Positions 26,812 to 36,614 of a DNA stretch of 64,000 nucleotides are shown here, piece after piece. Numbering within the stretch: the first letter of the stretch is position 1; every line of letters starts with the position of its first letter. Made by a program: the position numbers and the translations under genes. The DNA comes from JAGVGT01 sp963807225 (GTDB lineage Bacteria > Desulfobacterota > Desulfobulbia > Desulfobulbales > JAGXFP01), in assembly GCA_963807225.1 (NCBI GenBank), contig CAWEAD010000005.1:1-64000 (forward strand), written 5' to 3'. A model generated the notes under the pieces. That model was not told where the DNA came from. It ran no database searches and saw nothing but the letters and a program-made list of their open reading frames with translations.

Positions 26812-28149
26812 TCAGGCCAAAACTACATTATCACGCCCCTCCCGCACTCCGGCGGTGGCGTTGCGGCTGTCGATCACCAACCTGGCCTGCTCGACGATCA
26901 GCCGGTAATCATAGCTGCTGTGATCGGTGACGATCACCACTGCATCAAATCCCGCCAGGATTTCCGAGGTCAACTCCACCGAAGCCTGATTGAAATCGAA
27001 TTTTCTGGTCGGCCGCAACCGGGGAATCAAGGGATCGTTATAGACAACCTCCGCCCCCAACTCCAGAAATTTTTTCATGATCACGTAGCCGGGCGATTCC
27101 CGGTCATCGTCGATATCTTTTTTATAGGCGATACCCAGCAACATAATCCGACTCCCGGGGATCCGCCGTCCCCTTGCCGCCAAAGCCTCGGCCGTCCGAT
27201 CGATGACGTAATCCGGCATGGCGTGATTGACCTCGCCGGCCAACTGGATGAAACGGGTTTCCACCCCGAACTCCCTGGCCTTCCACGAGAGGTAGAAGGG
27301 ATCAATGGGGATGCAGTGCCCACCCAGTCCCGGGCCGGGGAAAAAGGGACTGAAGCCGAAAGGCTTGGTGGCGGCGGCGTTGATCACCTCAAAGAGGTCG
27401 ATCCCCATCCGGTGGGCCAGGATCTTCATTTCGTTAACCAGGGCGATGTTCACCGAGCGATAGGTATTTTCCAGCAGTTTGGTAAGTTCCGCGGCCCGGG
27501 TCGAGGAGACCGGCACGGTAGTGGTGATGCAGTCGTAAAGGGCCTTGGCCACCGCCAGACAGGCCGGGGTTACCCCGCCCACCACCTTGGGGATGTTGCC
27601 GGCGTCGAATTGCTTATTGCCGGGATCTTCCCGTTCCGGTGAAAAGGCCAGGAAGATATCTTGACCTACCCTAAGCCCCCCCGCCTCCAGGCGAGGTTGC
27701 AGCATCTCCTCGGTGGTGCCTGGATAGGTAGTCGATTCCAGGACCACCATCTGACCTGGCCGGATGATCCGGGCGATCATCTCGGTGGTATTGAGGAGAT
27801 AGGTGAGATCCGGTTCGAATTCATCATTCAGCGGGGTGGGCACGCAGATGATCAGGCAGTCGGCCTCGACCAGTCGCGACTCGTCGCTGGTGGGCAGCAA
27901 CCGCTTCCGATCGATCAGATCGTGCAGCGGGGCAGCCGGAATATGTTTGATGTAGGAACAGCCTCGGGCCAGACAATCGACCTTGACCTGATCGATATCG
28001 AAGCCAATCACCTGAAAGCCCTGGCGGCCGAAATGGATGGCCAGCGGTAAGCCGACGTAGCCCAAGCCGATAATCCCCACCACCGCCGCCCGGTTTCGAA
28101 TGCGCTCCCGTAGCGAACCGGCCGGGCCGGTCAATTCCGTCTCCCCCAT
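26812..28149 (-). CDS. Nucleotide sugar dehydrogenase (UDP-GlcNAc/UDP-sugar 6-dehydrogenase, WbpA-like)
   Basis: The ~445-residue NAD enzyme oxidises a UDP-hexose C6 to the uronic acid. GIIGLGYVGLPLA is the Rossmann motif. The catalytic Cys is in GLGGHCIPIDPFYLSWKA, and that sequence plus ALVNEMK and GIAYKKDIDDDRESP resembles WbpA/TviB-type UDP-N-acetylglucosamine dehydrogenases more than Ugd. The start is placed at ATGGGG (28149) with AGAGG upstream; the open frame begins six codons earlier at 28167. The exact UDP-sugar is inferred. Confidence 0.88.
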   Translation of the reverse strand: MGETELTGPAGSLRERIRNRAAVVGIIGLGYVGLPLAIHFGRQGFQVIGFDIDQVKVDCLARGCSYIKHIPAAPLHDLIDRKRLLPTSDESRLVEADCLIICVPTPLNDEFEPDLTYLLNTTEMIARIIRPGQMVVLESTTYPGTTEEMLQPRLEAGGLRVGQDIFLAFSPEREDPGNKQFDAGNIPKVVGGVTPACLAVAKALYDCITTTVPVSSTRAAELTKLLENTYRSVNIALVNEMKILAHRMGIDLFEVINAAATKPFGFSPFFPGPGLGGHCIPIDPFYLSWKAREFGVETRFIQLAGEVNHAMPDYVIDRTAEALAARGRRIPGSRIMLLGIAYKKDIDDDRESPGYVIMKKFLELGAEVVYNDPLIPRLRPTRKFDFNQASVELTSEILAGFDAVVIVTDHSSYDYRLIVEQARLVIDSRNATAGVREGRDNVVLA

Positions 28150-28167
28150 ATGACGCCTCTTATCCAT

Positions 28168-28463
28168 AACTATTTGTTAAGCGGGTGCAACCCACCCGTG
28201 GATCATTTTGCCGGCATTATACTGTACCCGAACCGGCTTGGCATGGTGATATCGGCTCCGGCACCAGCCACCCAGCGCCGGTCTGGACCGGCAACTATCG
28301 GTTTTTACTAACAAATTATTGACAAATCCAGGCTGATAATTTATGAAAGACGCTCTCTGGGTAAAATTGGCGTGGTCTTTAAGGCCAATGTCATTATACT
28401 GGCTCAAACCGCAGCTCCTCTCCGGGTTGCCGTTATCCACCCTATCCTAAACGGGACGATCAG
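28168..28463. other. Divergent promoter region between sugar dehydrogenase and msbA
   Basis: About 300 bases separating two divergent genes. It contains a near-consensus promoter facing msbA and no gene or RNA I can recognise. Confidence 0.5.
28319..28346 (+). promoter_or_regulatory. Candidate sigma-70 promoter of msbA
   Basis: TTGACA (28319-28324) is followed after 16 bases by TTATGA (28341-28346). It lies about 120 bases before msbA. Confidence 0.4.
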
Positions 28464-30203
28464 ATGTCCGTCGAGCCGCTCACCGAAAAGCAGACCATCA
28501 GGAGGATCCTGGCTTCCGTCAGACCCTACCGGTCGATGCTCATCCTATCGATGGTCAGCATGGCCCTGGTCGCGGCCTTGAGCGCCACTCAGGCCTGGAT
28601 GGTCAAGCCGCTGCTGGACAAGATCTTTTTCGAGCAGGACAAGGATACCCTGAATTTGCTGCCCCTGGCTCTGGTCCTGATCTTTCTGGCCAAGGGCTTC
28701 TTCTACTATATATACACGGTGAGTCTGGAGAAGGTCGGCCAGGGGGTGATCCGCGACCTGCGCGAACGGGTCTTTTCCCACCTGCACGCACTGCCCATCG
28801 CCTTCTTCCACCAAACCCCGACCGGAGAGCTGATCTCCCGGGTGATCTCCGACGTGACCCTGATCCAGACCGCCGTGGCCCAAACCCTGGTCGGCATCGT
28901 CAAGGACTTGCTCCAGGCCCTCTCCCTGATCGGCGTAATCTTCTACATGAACTGGCAACTGGCCTCCATGTCGATGATCTTCCTGCCGCTGGCGGTCATT
29001 CCCATCGTCATTTTCGGCCGGCTCCACCGTTTGTACAGCAACCAATCCCAGCAGACCATGGCGGCGATCTCCAACATCCTCCACGAGACCATCGCCGGCA
29101 ACCGCATCGTCAAGGCCTTCTGCATGGAAAATTACGAGGCCGGCCGCTTCAGCCGATCAGTGCGAAGGCTCTTCAACATTTACGTCAACGACGCCAAGGT
29201 CCGCAATTTTTCCCACGCCATGATGGAGCTGCTTGGCGGCATCTTCGTCGCCTTCGTCATCTGGTACGGCGGCTATCAGGTCCTTAAAGGCAACTCCACA
29301 CCGGGCACCTTCTTCGCCTTCCTCACCGCCCTGGTCATGATCTATGAACCGATCAAGAGCCTGAGCCGGGTGAACAGCACGATCCAGCAGGGTATCGCGG
29401 CGGCAATCCGGGTCTTCAAAATCCTCGATACGCCGGTGGAGATCAAAGACCGGCCGGGGGCAGACACCCTGGCACCGCTCAGGCAGACCATCGAATTCCG
29501 CGGGGTTTCCTTCTCCTATGACGGCCGCGGCAAGGTTCTGGACAACATCAATCTCACGGTCCGCCGGGGCGAGTGCCTGGCCCTGGTCGGGACCAGCGGC
29601 GCCGGTAAAACCACCCTGGTCAACCTGGTACCGCGCTTCTTCGAGGTCGGTGAGGGACAGATTCTCCTGGACGGCCAAGATATCCGCGAGGTCACCCTGG
29701 CCTCGCTGCGGGGCCAGATCGCCATGGTTACCCAGCAGACCATCCTTTTCAACGACACGGTACGCAACAACATCGCCTACGGCGAGCCCGACCGGCCGGA
29801 GGGTGATATCATCGAGGCGGCCCGCGCCGCCCATGCCCTGGATTTTATCCGCCAGTTGCCTGAAGGGCTGGACACCATCATCGGTGAGTCCGGAGCGAAG
29901 CTCTCCGGCGGCCAGCAGCAGCGCATTTCCATCGCCCGGGCCCTGTTGAAGAATTCCCCGATCCTGATTCTGGACGAGGCCACCTCATCCCTCGACACCG
30001 AATCGGAACGGGAGGTCCAGAAGGCCTTGGATAATCTGATGAAAAACCGCACCACTCTGGTCATCGCCCACCGGCTCTCGACCATCCGCAACGCCGACCG
30101 GATCCTGGTTATGCAGAATGGCAGGATCGTTGAAGAAGGCAATCACGAAGAGCTTCTGGCCCGCCAGGGGTTATACCAGACGCTTCACCACCTGCAGCAT
30201 TAA
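28464..30203 (+). CDS. msbA: Lipid A export ABC transporter MsbA
   Basis: This 579-residue half-transporter has six N-terminal membrane segments followed by an ATPase domain. Walker A is GTSGAGKTT near 376-384, the signature LSGGQQQR near 480, then LILDEATSSLD and the H-loop VIAHRLST. Length, order and an adjoining LPS cluster point to MsbA, which flips lipid A-core across the inner membrane. A methyltransferase gene begins 11 bases downstream. Confidence 0.92.
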   Translation: MSVEPLTEKQTIRRILASVRPYRSMLILSMVSMALVAALSATQAWMVKPLLDKIFFEQDKDTLNLLPLALVLIFLAKGFFYYIYTVSLEKVGQGVIRDLRERVFSHLHALPIAFFHQTPTGELISRVISDVTLIQTAVAQTLVGIVKDLLQALSLIGVIFYMNWQLASMSMIFLPLAVIPIVIFGRLHRLYSNQSQQTMAAISNILHETIAGNRIVKAFCMENYEAGRFSRSVRRLFNIYVNDAKVRNFSHAMMELLGGIFVAFVIWYGGYQVLKGNSTPGTFFAFLTALVMIYEPIKSLSRVNSTIQQGIAAAIRVFKILDTPVEIKDRPGADTLAPLRQTIEFRGVSFSYDGRGKVLDNINLTVRRGECLALVGTSGAGKTTLVNLVPRFFEVGEGQILLDGQDIREVTLASLRGQIAMVTQQTILFNDTVRNNIAYGEPDRPEGDIIEAARAAHALDFIRQLPEGLDTIIGESGAKLSGGQQQRISIARALLKNSPILILDEATSSLDTESEREVQKALDNLMKNRTTLVIAHRLSTIRNADRILVMQNGRIVEEGNHEELLARQGLYQTLHHLQH

Positions 30204-30214
30204 TCCAGGACGAC

Positions 30215-31126
30215 ATGACTGCCAGCGGCGTAACACTATCTGAAGGCCCATTTGCCGGCGAATGTGAGGAGGTCTCCTGCCCAATTTGCCCCACCCCGCC
30301 AAAACCCGTCCTGATCTATCGACGCAACAACGGGGTTGGCATCTGGCAATGCCCCGAATGCCAAATCATGTATGCGTCACCACGCTTCACCGAAAACGCG
30401 CTCATGCGAATATACGAAACCCCGGACTTCTTCCCGGCCGACGAACTTGAAAAATTCAAGAACTGGGACTACGAGAGCTGGCGAGATTCCGGAGATGAAA
30501 CTCAGGTTGTCTCCCGGCTGAAACGCCAGAAGGTGCTCACCTACCTGGCCACCGGCAAACGCTTTCTTGATGTTGGTTGCGGAATTGGTCTATTTGTAGC
30601 CGAGGCGCAAAATCATGGTTTACGAGTGGATGGTCTGGAACCAAGCCGGATGCTCACCCGGATCGCCCGAGAATATCTCGGACTGCAACTCCACAACACC
30701 ATGCTGGAGGATTTCCATCCCGGATACTTATTCTCCGGCATCGGTCTTTGGGACGTCCTGGAGCATGTCTACGATCCGCTACGAATACTCAGGCATTGCG
30801 CGGAACTGAGTGAGGACGGAGCCTATCTTTTTCTCTCGGTACCTAATTTTGCCGGTCTGGCTGATCGTCTCCAAACCTTTCTGCATCGCTGCCGATTTAG
30901 AAACAAGAACTTCAAGCACTTCGGTTTTCCCTGGCATATCTACTCATACAACCGCCATGCCCTCACCATGCTGTTAAGGAGTGCCGGCTACACTCCCTTG
31001 GAATTCGTGAGCCACTCCCATCACCTTCGCTACGGCGCGGACACTCCCCTTACCACCTATCTTGAACCGTTAGTCAGCCGATTATGCCTGGCCTCGAATA
31101 TTTCCTGCGTGGCCCGAAAATGCTGA
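30215..31126 (+). CDS. Class I SAM-dependent methyltransferase with N-terminal Cys pairs
   Basis: The 303-residue protein has an N-terminal zinc-ribbon-like segment (CPIC near residue 22 and CPEC near residue 46). A methyltransferase domain follows with FLDVGCGIGLFVAEAQ, GLWDVLEHVYDPLRIL and LFLSVPNF. This combination is common in polysaccharide and lipid-linked sugar clusters. The substrate is unknown but likely a glycan. The stop overlaps the next gene's start by 7 bases, indicating coupling with the O-antigen ligase. Confidence 0.85.
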   Translation: MTASGVTLSEGPFAGECEEVSCPICPTPPKPVLIYRRNNGVGIWQCPECQIMYASPRFTENALMRIYETPDFFPADELEKFKNWDYESWRDSGDETQVVSRLKRQKVLTYLATGKRFLDVGCGIGLFVAEAQNHGLRVDGLEPSRMLTRIAREYLGLQLHNTMLEDFHPGYLFSGIGLWDVLEHVYDPLRILRHCAELSEDGAYLFLSVPNFAGLADRLQTFLHRCRFRNKNFKHFGFPWHIYSYNRHALTMLLRSAGYTPLEFVSHSHHLRYGADTPLTTYLEPLVSRLCLASNISCVARKC

Positions 31127-32394
31127 CCAATAAATACCTGCGCAACTTAACCACCAGCATCCCCAAAAAAATCCGCCCCGGCAACGCGGCCAGCCATGTG
31201 GTATTACTGCTGGCCTTCTTCCTGCCGCTTTCCACCTCCGCCCTGAGTGTCTTCGGTCTTCTGTTGATCCTGCTCTGGGCGGCAGAGGGAAATTTCTCCG
31301 GGAAATACCGGGAAATTATCACGAATCCGGTGGCGCTGGCCATCATCATCTACCTCATGCTTTACCCCCTGTCCCTGCTCTGGACCGATAACCTCGGCAA
31401 CGGCCTGGAAATCTTGCGGGCGCAATGGAAGTACCTGCTTCTGCCGGTCCTGCTGACCACGGTGCGACGCGAACAGGCCCACCATTATCTGACAGCCTTC
31501 CTGTCCGCCATGAGCATTTCGGCCCTGGCCTCCTTTCTGCTTTGGTTCGGCCTGTTTCATGCCAGCCACGGTTCCCCGGCCGACCCCACACCCTTTCTGG
31601 ACCGGATAGATTTCACCCCTTTTCTGGCTTTTTCCGCCTACCTGCTGGCCGAGGCCGCGACCCATCACCTCCGTGGCCGGGCCCGGCTGGCGGCAACTCT
31701 TCTGGCGATAGTCCTGAGCTTTGATGTCTTCATTACCCAGGGCCGAACCGGACAGGTTGCCTTCCTGGTTATGTTGAGTGTCTGGCTATTTCAATTGTTC
31801 CCAGGTCGGGCACTTCGGGCCGGGATTATTTCGGGACTCTGCCTGTTGCTGATAACCGTGGGCGCCTATAGTTTCAGCGCTAATTTCAAAACCAGAGTCA
31901 ATCAGACCATCGCCAATGTCCATGAATTCGACCGGAAACCGGATACCTCCCTGGGCCAGAGGCTGATCTTCCTGCGCAACTCCTGGGAACTGGCCATGAC
32001 TCATCCCTGGCTGGGAACATCCCCCGGAGATTTCGCCGCCGAGTATCGGCAGATCAACCAGCGAGAATCCCCGGCCTTTCCCGACACTGACAATCCCCAC
32101 AACCAGTACCTGCTGGCCCTGACCAACTTCGGCCTGCTGGGGTTATTGCTATTTGCCGGGATCTTCTGGCGAATGGTCCGATTCAGGCCAGCCGAACCTG
32201 ACGGACTGACCCGTCTGCGGATCGGTTTTGCAATCTTCTATCTAACCATCATGGCCGGCGGCTCCTACCTCAGCCATTTTCATGCCGGGTTCCTCTTCAT
32301 CCTGGGCACCGCTCTGCTCTTCAATAATTACCCGGCGCAACTCTCCGGCATCCCGAGCCCGGAGCCGGATGCCTCCGGGGCTTTACCCGCCTGA
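31120..32394 (+). CDS. O-antigen ligase family membrane protein
   Basis: A polytopic membrane protein (about 424 residues, roughly ten hydrophobic segments) with the Wzy_C/WaaL-type periplasmic region and the conserved GTSPGDF and DNPHNQYLLALTNFGLLG. Ligases of this family join O-antigen to lipid A-core, though Wzy polymerases share the fold. I start at ATG 31120, which overlaps the preceding stop; the frame also offers 31084. Context favours the ligase. Confidence 0.82.
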   Translation: MLTNKYLRNLTTSIPKKIRPGNAASHVVLLLAFFLPLSTSALSVFGLLLILLWAAEGNFSGKYREIITNPVALAIIIYLMLYPLSLLWTDNLGNGLEILRAQWKYLLLPVLLTTVRREQAHHYLTAFLSAMSISALASFLLWFGLFHASHGSPADPTPFLDRIDFTPFLAFSAYLLAEAATHHLRGRARLAATLLAIVLSFDVFITQGRTGQVAFLVMLSVWLFQLFPGRALRAGIISGLCLLLITVGAYSFSANFKTRVNQTIANVHEFDRKPDTSLGQRLIFLRNSWELAMTHPWLGTSPGDFAAEYRQINQRESPAFPDTDNPHNQYLLALTNFGLLGLLLFAGIFWRMVRFRPAEPDGLTRLRIGFAIFYLTIMAGGSYLSHFHAGFLFILGTALLFNNYPAQLSGIPSPEPDASGALPA

Positions 32395-32505
32395 GCTGGA
32401 GAGAGATCAGGGATTTCCCGGCTGCTGCCGCTCACCCGGGATTCAGGCCGGACCGGCCCTGGCTGAATCCACTGACAATCGGAAGCTGATTTGACGGCGA
32501 GACAA

Positions 32506-33360
32506 TCATTTCGCGGTGGACGGCAGCTGGCACCCCTGGGGATAACGGTCGACTCCAGCCTCGGCCCTGATCAGGCCGGCAGCCAGGTGCTCATGGAGCC
32601 GGCGCAGATTTTCCGCCTCCCCCCGCCGATCCTGGGAGCGGTGCCAGAGATGCAGGATCGGCACCGCGAACCGCCCTTCTTTACGATAAATTCCGGCGTT
32701 AATCAAACGGCCGACGAATTCGGCGTCCTCATGGCCCCAGCCGACGAATGATTCGTTGAAACCATTGACCTGATAGAAATCATGTCGCCAGACCGCAAGA
32801 TTGCAGGTCATGGCTCCCTGCCAACGGCGGGGCCGCATGCAACGCCAGAAGTTGCCGGGCAGTGTGATCAGGGGCAGGAGGCGGTTGATCCCGCCCTTGA
32901 GGCGAACCCGCAGGAAATCAGGCCCGGACCAGCGGCTCGGATCGGTCCGCCCGGCCAGAATCTCACCGGTCATGGCCTCGGTGAACAGGATTCGGTTACC
33001 GGCCACAAACCGGCCCGGTTCGGCAAGATGCCGATGCACGGCGATAAAGTCGGGACGCACCAGACAATCGCCATCGAGAAACAACAGGTATTCACCGCAA
33101 CTGGCAGCCACCGCCCGGTTGCGGCAGGCCGCCGCCCGAAAGCCCAGGTCCTCCTGCCAGACGTGCCGCAGAGGCACGGGAAAGCCGGCAGTCAGGTCGG
33201 CCACCAGCTCGGCGGTATCGGCGGTCGAACCGTCATCGGCCACCACCACCTCGAAATCCCGGTCACTCTGGCGAGACAGGGCCGCCAAGACTAGCGCCAG
33301 AGCCCGGGGCCAGTTGTAGGTGGAAATGACAACCGAAATCAATCCCGGCCGGCCGCTCAT
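32506..33360 (-). CDS. Family 2 glycosyltransferase
   Basis: This 284-residue GT2 enzyme has ISVVISTYNWPRAL at the start, VVADDGSTAD and a DXD-type LFLDGDCLVRPDF. The C-terminal half has GWGHEDAEFVGRL, typical of the galactosyltransferase-like Glyco_transf_7C extension. It overlaps the upstream GT2 gene by 4 bases. The acceptor is unknown; LPS core or O-chain is inferred from context. Confidence 0.87.
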   Translation of the reverse strand: MSGRPGLISVVISTYNWPRALALVLAALSRQSDRDFEVVVADDGSTADTAELVADLTAGFPVPLRHVWQEDLGFRAAACRNRAVAASCGEYLLFLDGDCLVRPDFIAVHRHLAEPGRFVAGNRILFTEAMTGEILAGRTDPSRWSGPDFLRVRLKGGINRLLPLITLPGNFWRCMRPRRWQGAMTCNLAVWRHDFYQVNGFNESFVGWGHEDAEFVGRLINAGIYRKEGRFAVPILHLWHRSQDRRGEAENLRRLHEHLAAGLIRAEAGVDRYPQGCQLPSTAK

Positions 33361-34130
33361 GGCTCGGTTCGGGCAACCTGCCGCCCCGCCTCGCCAAGTT
33401 CCAGCAACTTAAGGTATTTGTAATAGGCCCCTTCCGCGTTGGAAATGGCCAGCATCAGCCCCTGCCGCCCGTCCAGAAAACCGGCCTTGAGCAGGTAGGT
33501 TGAGAAGAACGTCCAGATCCCGTGCAATAGCGCTTGGCCCAGTCCGCCCTTTTGTCCGGCCTGGAATTTTTGCCCTGCCCCCAGGGTGGAATAACGATTG
33601 ATCACGTCCAGGACCTGTTCCAGATTGCGGAAGGAGTAATGTATCAGATCGTGCTTGAGCCGCCCAACCGGCCCGTTGACCAGGATCCGTTCATGGACCA
33701 GATCGTCGGAAAAACGTCCGGCCTCCCGTTTAAACAAGCGCAGTACATAATCAGGCCGCCAGCCGGAATGGCGGATGAAGCGGCCGCAGTACCAGGAAAG
33801 CCGTGGCAACTCGTAGAACTCGGCAGCCGGCGACCCAAGCACAGTCTGGATCTCGGCCCGCAGATCCGTCGTGACCCTTTCGTCGGCGTCGACGGAAAAG
33901 ACCCAGTCGCCGGTGGCGTAGGCCAGGGCTCGGTTCTTCTGAGGCCCGAACCCGGGCCAGTCTCCATGTTCGTAGATCCGGACCTTTAACTCCCGACAGA
34001 TCTCGGCGGTACGATCCGTGCTGCCCCCATCGACCACCACGATCTCATCGACCCAGGTCAGCGACTCCAGGCACTCCCGGATGTTGGCCTCTTCGTTCTT
34101 GGTGATGATAATGGCTGAAATCGTGGTCAT
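33357..34130 (-). CDS. LPS core family 2 glycosyltransferase (WaaE/KdtX-like)
   Basis: The 257-residue product begins TTISAIIITKNEEANIRECL and has VDGGSTDRT and FSVDADERV (DXD). YCGRFIRHSGWRPDYVLRLF and YYKYLKLLEL are typical of the WaaE group, which adds glucose to inner-core heptose. It is coupled by 4-base overlaps to the epimerase upstream and the GT2 downstream. Confidence 0.87.
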   Translation of the reverse strand: MTTISAIIITKNEEANIRECLESLTWVDEIVVVDGGSTDRTAEICRELKVRIYEHGDWPGFGPQKNRALAYATGDWVFSVDADERVTTDLRAEIQTVLGSPAAEFYELPRLSWYCGRFIRHSGWRPDYVLRLFKREAGRFSDDLVHERILVNGPVGRLKHDLIHYSFRNLEQVLDVINRYSTLGAGQKFQAGQKGGLGQALLHGIWTFFSTYLLKAGFLDGRQGLMLAISNAEGAYYKYLKLLELGEAGRQVARTEP

Positions 34131-35050
34131 TTATCTGCCTTTGTCCGGTTCAAACGTTCCCAAGTCCGGCCGATACCGGCAACCAGGTCGATCTCCGGCT
34201 CCCAACCGAAATCCTGCCGGGCCCGGTCGATGTCAAGAACCACGCACGGCACATCGAATTTCCGCCCGGCCCGCCAGCACACCGGCAACGGGCGGCCGAC
34301 CACCTGCTCAATATACTCCAGCACCTCCCGGACCGAATGCCCCCGGCCGCTGCCGCAGTTGTAAATCCCCACCCGGTCGCTATCGGCGACGGCGGCACAC
34401 AAGCGGGCAAGATCCTCGACATGGAGATAATCCCGGACCAGGCTGCCGTCCCCCCAGATCTCCAACTCCTCCCCCTTAAGGATCTTATGCAGAAAGGTCC
34501 CTATAATTCCCTGGACCCCGAAGTGTCCCTGCCGTTCACCATAGGGATTGGAGGGGCGCAGAACGACATAGTCCAGGCCATGCAGTTCATGGAACATATG
34601 CAGGTAATTTTCCACCGCCACTTTGACGATGCCATAGGAGCAGATGGGACGGAGTGGATGTTTCTCCGGAATCGGTACCGTTTCGGGAACGCCGTAGACC
34701 GTTCCGCCGGAGGAGAGATAAACCAACCTCTTAATCCCGCTCTCACGCACGGCTTGCAGGAGTCGCACAGTACCGCAAAGATTCGACTCGATATCGAAAA
34801 TCGGATCGCGGTTGGAGGTGCTGGGCACCGTGGTGCTGATCAGATGGAAGACCACATCGACCCCGGTCAAAGCCTCGACCAGGGCCGGGATATTAGCAAA
34901 ATCGGCCAACCGGTAATCGACTTCGGGCAGGGGTTGGCGGAACTTTTCCGCTGAGCGGGCGAAAACCCTTACCTGGTGACCTGCCGTCAGTAGACGATCC
35001 ACCACATGGGAGCCGATAAAGCCGGTACCGCCCAGAACCAGAGCCTTCAT
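34127..35050 (-). CDS. NAD-dependent sugar epimerase/dehydratase
   Basis: The 307-residue extended SDR has the NAD motif GGTGFIGSHV at residues 8-17, the catalytic YXXXK as SYGIVKVA, and LRPSNPYGERQ and YNCGSGRG. It resembles UDP-glucose 4-epimerases but substrate specificity cannot be read from sequence. It opens a three-gene minus-strand unit with two glycosyltransferases, all with 4-base overlaps. Confidence 0.86.
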   Translation of the reverse strand: MKALVLGGTGFIGSHVVDRLLTAGHQVRVFARSAEKFRQPLPEVDYRLADFANIPALVEALTGVDVVFHLISTTVPSTSNRDPIFDIESNLCGTVRLLQAVRESGIKRLVYLSSGGTVYGVPETVPIPEKHPLRPICSYGIVKVAVENYLHMFHELHGLDYVVLRPSNPYGERQGHFGVQGIIGTFLHKILKGEELEIWGDGSLVRDYLHVEDLARLCAAVADSDRVGIYNCGSGRGHSVREVLEYIEQVVGRPLPVCWRAGRKFDVPCVVLDIDRARQDFGWEPEIDLVAGIGRTWERLNRTKADK

Positions 35051-35236
35051 GCCTTTTCTCCCGCCCGCTGATTATTTGACCGCATCTTGCCTCCGTGACG
35101 TTGACAAAGGTCCGGGCTTGGATAATGATGGATCGATCTAATATACCCCGCCGCCGCGGCCGACCGCAGCTCTGGTTCGTCAGATGAGCCAAACCGCAGG
35201 CCTTCGGATAAACCTACAAAATTCAGGCGCTTGACC

Positions 35237-36424
35237 ATGTCGGAAGATAACAACCCCACCACCCGCAAGAAACTAAAAATTGCCGTCCTGGTCAGAAATT
35301 TCGTGACCACCGGCGGCGCCGAGCGCTACGCTTACCAGATCAGCCGTCGGCTGGCCACCGAACACGAGGTCCACATCTTCTGCCAGACTTGGGACCAGGC
35401 CCTGGCCGCGGGTCTGACCATCCATAAACTGCCGGGCCCCGTCAAACCCTCATTTTTGAACCAGCTCCTCTTTTCGTGGAGTTGCAACCGGGCCGTGGAT
35501 CAGACCTTCGACCTGATCTACAGCCACGAAAGGGTAACCCGCTTCGATGTCCTATCCATACACTGCCACTGCTACCGGGGTTTCCTCACCCGCAGCAGCG
35601 GCTGGCGCAAGCCCTTTCTCTGGCTCAGCGAACTGACCAGTCCCAGGGGGCTCGCCTACCTCTGGCTGGAAAAAAAGCAGTACACTGCCCGCCAGGCCCG
35701 GCTGCTGGTCGCCGATTCGCAAATGACCGTCGAGGATGTGTTGGAAAATTATCCCGAACTGCCCCCGGATCGTCTCATCGTCGCCCATCCGGGGGTCGAC
35801 CTGGAAGAGATCGACCAGGCCCTGGCCTCCTCGGATCGGGAGGCCCTGCGCCGCCAATACCACCTCACACCGGAAAATTTCGCCCTGCTCTTCGTCGGCA
35901 CCGAATTCAAGCGCAAGGGCCTGGACGCCCTGCTGAAGGGATTAAGGCTGGCCAAGTGCGATTCGGCCCGGTTGCTGGTGGCCGGGGCGGGTGATCTTCC
36001 GACTTATCGCCGACTCGCCGAACAGCTGGGCGTGGCTGACCGGGTTTCCTTTTTGGGCCGCATTAGCGACATCTATCCACTCTACATCCTGGCCGACGCC
36101 TTCATTCTGCCGACCCTTGACGACCCCTGTCCCATTGCCCCGCTGGAGGCCATGAGTTGCGGGACCGCCACCATCATGAGCACCACCCCCTGGTGCGGCA
36201 CCGCCGAACACATCGGGAACAACGAAGCCCTCATCCTCCGAGATCCCCGGGATTCCGGCGAAATCGCCAAGGCCATCGACCGGCTGGCCGATCCTGACGT
36301 CAGGCGCGGTTACGCCGAGCGGGGCCGGAAGTTGGGCCGGGGCATGGGCTGGGAGCACACCACCAAAATCACCCTGGACGCCTTCGCCCGAGTCATGCAG
36401 GAACGGCAGGTCCCGGGCCGTTGA
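35237..36424 (+). CDS. Family 4 glycosyltransferase (WaaG-like)
   Basis: The ~395-residue GT-B protein has a N-terminal LVRNFVTTGGAERYAYQIS, VGTEFKRKGLDALLKGL and the GT1/4 signature ADAFILPTLDDPCPIAPLEA with EAMSCG. This resembles WaaG-type glucosyltransferases acting on the heptose core. Start ATG 35237 is chosen over TTG 35231. It is transcribed alone, divergent from the epimerase unit. Confidence 0.86.
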   Translation: MSEDNNPTTRKKLKIAVLVRNFVTTGGAERYAYQISRRLATEHEVHIFCQTWDQALAAGLTIHKLPGPVKPSFLNQLLFSWSCNRAVDQTFDLIYSHERVTRFDVLSIHCHCYRGFLTRSSGWRKPFLWLSELTSPRGLAYLWLEKKQYTARQARLLVADSQMTVEDVLENYPELPPDRLIVAHPGVDLEEIDQALASSDREALRRQYHLTPENFALLFVGTEFKRKGLDALLKGLRLAKCDSARLLVAGAGDLPTYRRLAEQLGVADRVSFLGRISDIYPLYILADAFILPTLDDPCPIAPLEAMSCGTATIMSTTPWCGTAEHIGNNEALILRDPRDSGEIAKAIDRLADPDVRRGYAERGRKLGRGMGWEHTTKITLDAFARVMQERQVPGR

Positions 36425-36579
36425 AACTCGGGCCCGTCGGGTTACGCCCTGGCCGGGCTAACCCGACCTACACGATTTGAGGCTCAGGGACTTCGATCCG
36501 GCTGTTGTCATTGTCCTTTCACTCCTGAGAGCAAAATCCCCTGGCCCGAAAGCATCCCCCCGAAGTTCAATTCCCAGCC

Positions 36580-36614
36580 CATTCTGCATTCTTCATTCTG
36601 CATTCTGAATTCTT
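36580..36614 (-). repeat. Heptanucleotide repeat at the 3' end of the heptosyltransferase gene
   Basis: Five consecutive 7-base units CATTCTG/CATTCTT/CATTCTG/CATTCTG/AATTCTT (plus strand) span the stop codon. In gene sense the units are AGAATNN, encoding the last residues RIQNAE and supplying TGA. A degenerate relative lies at 50488-50525. Confidence 0.75.
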
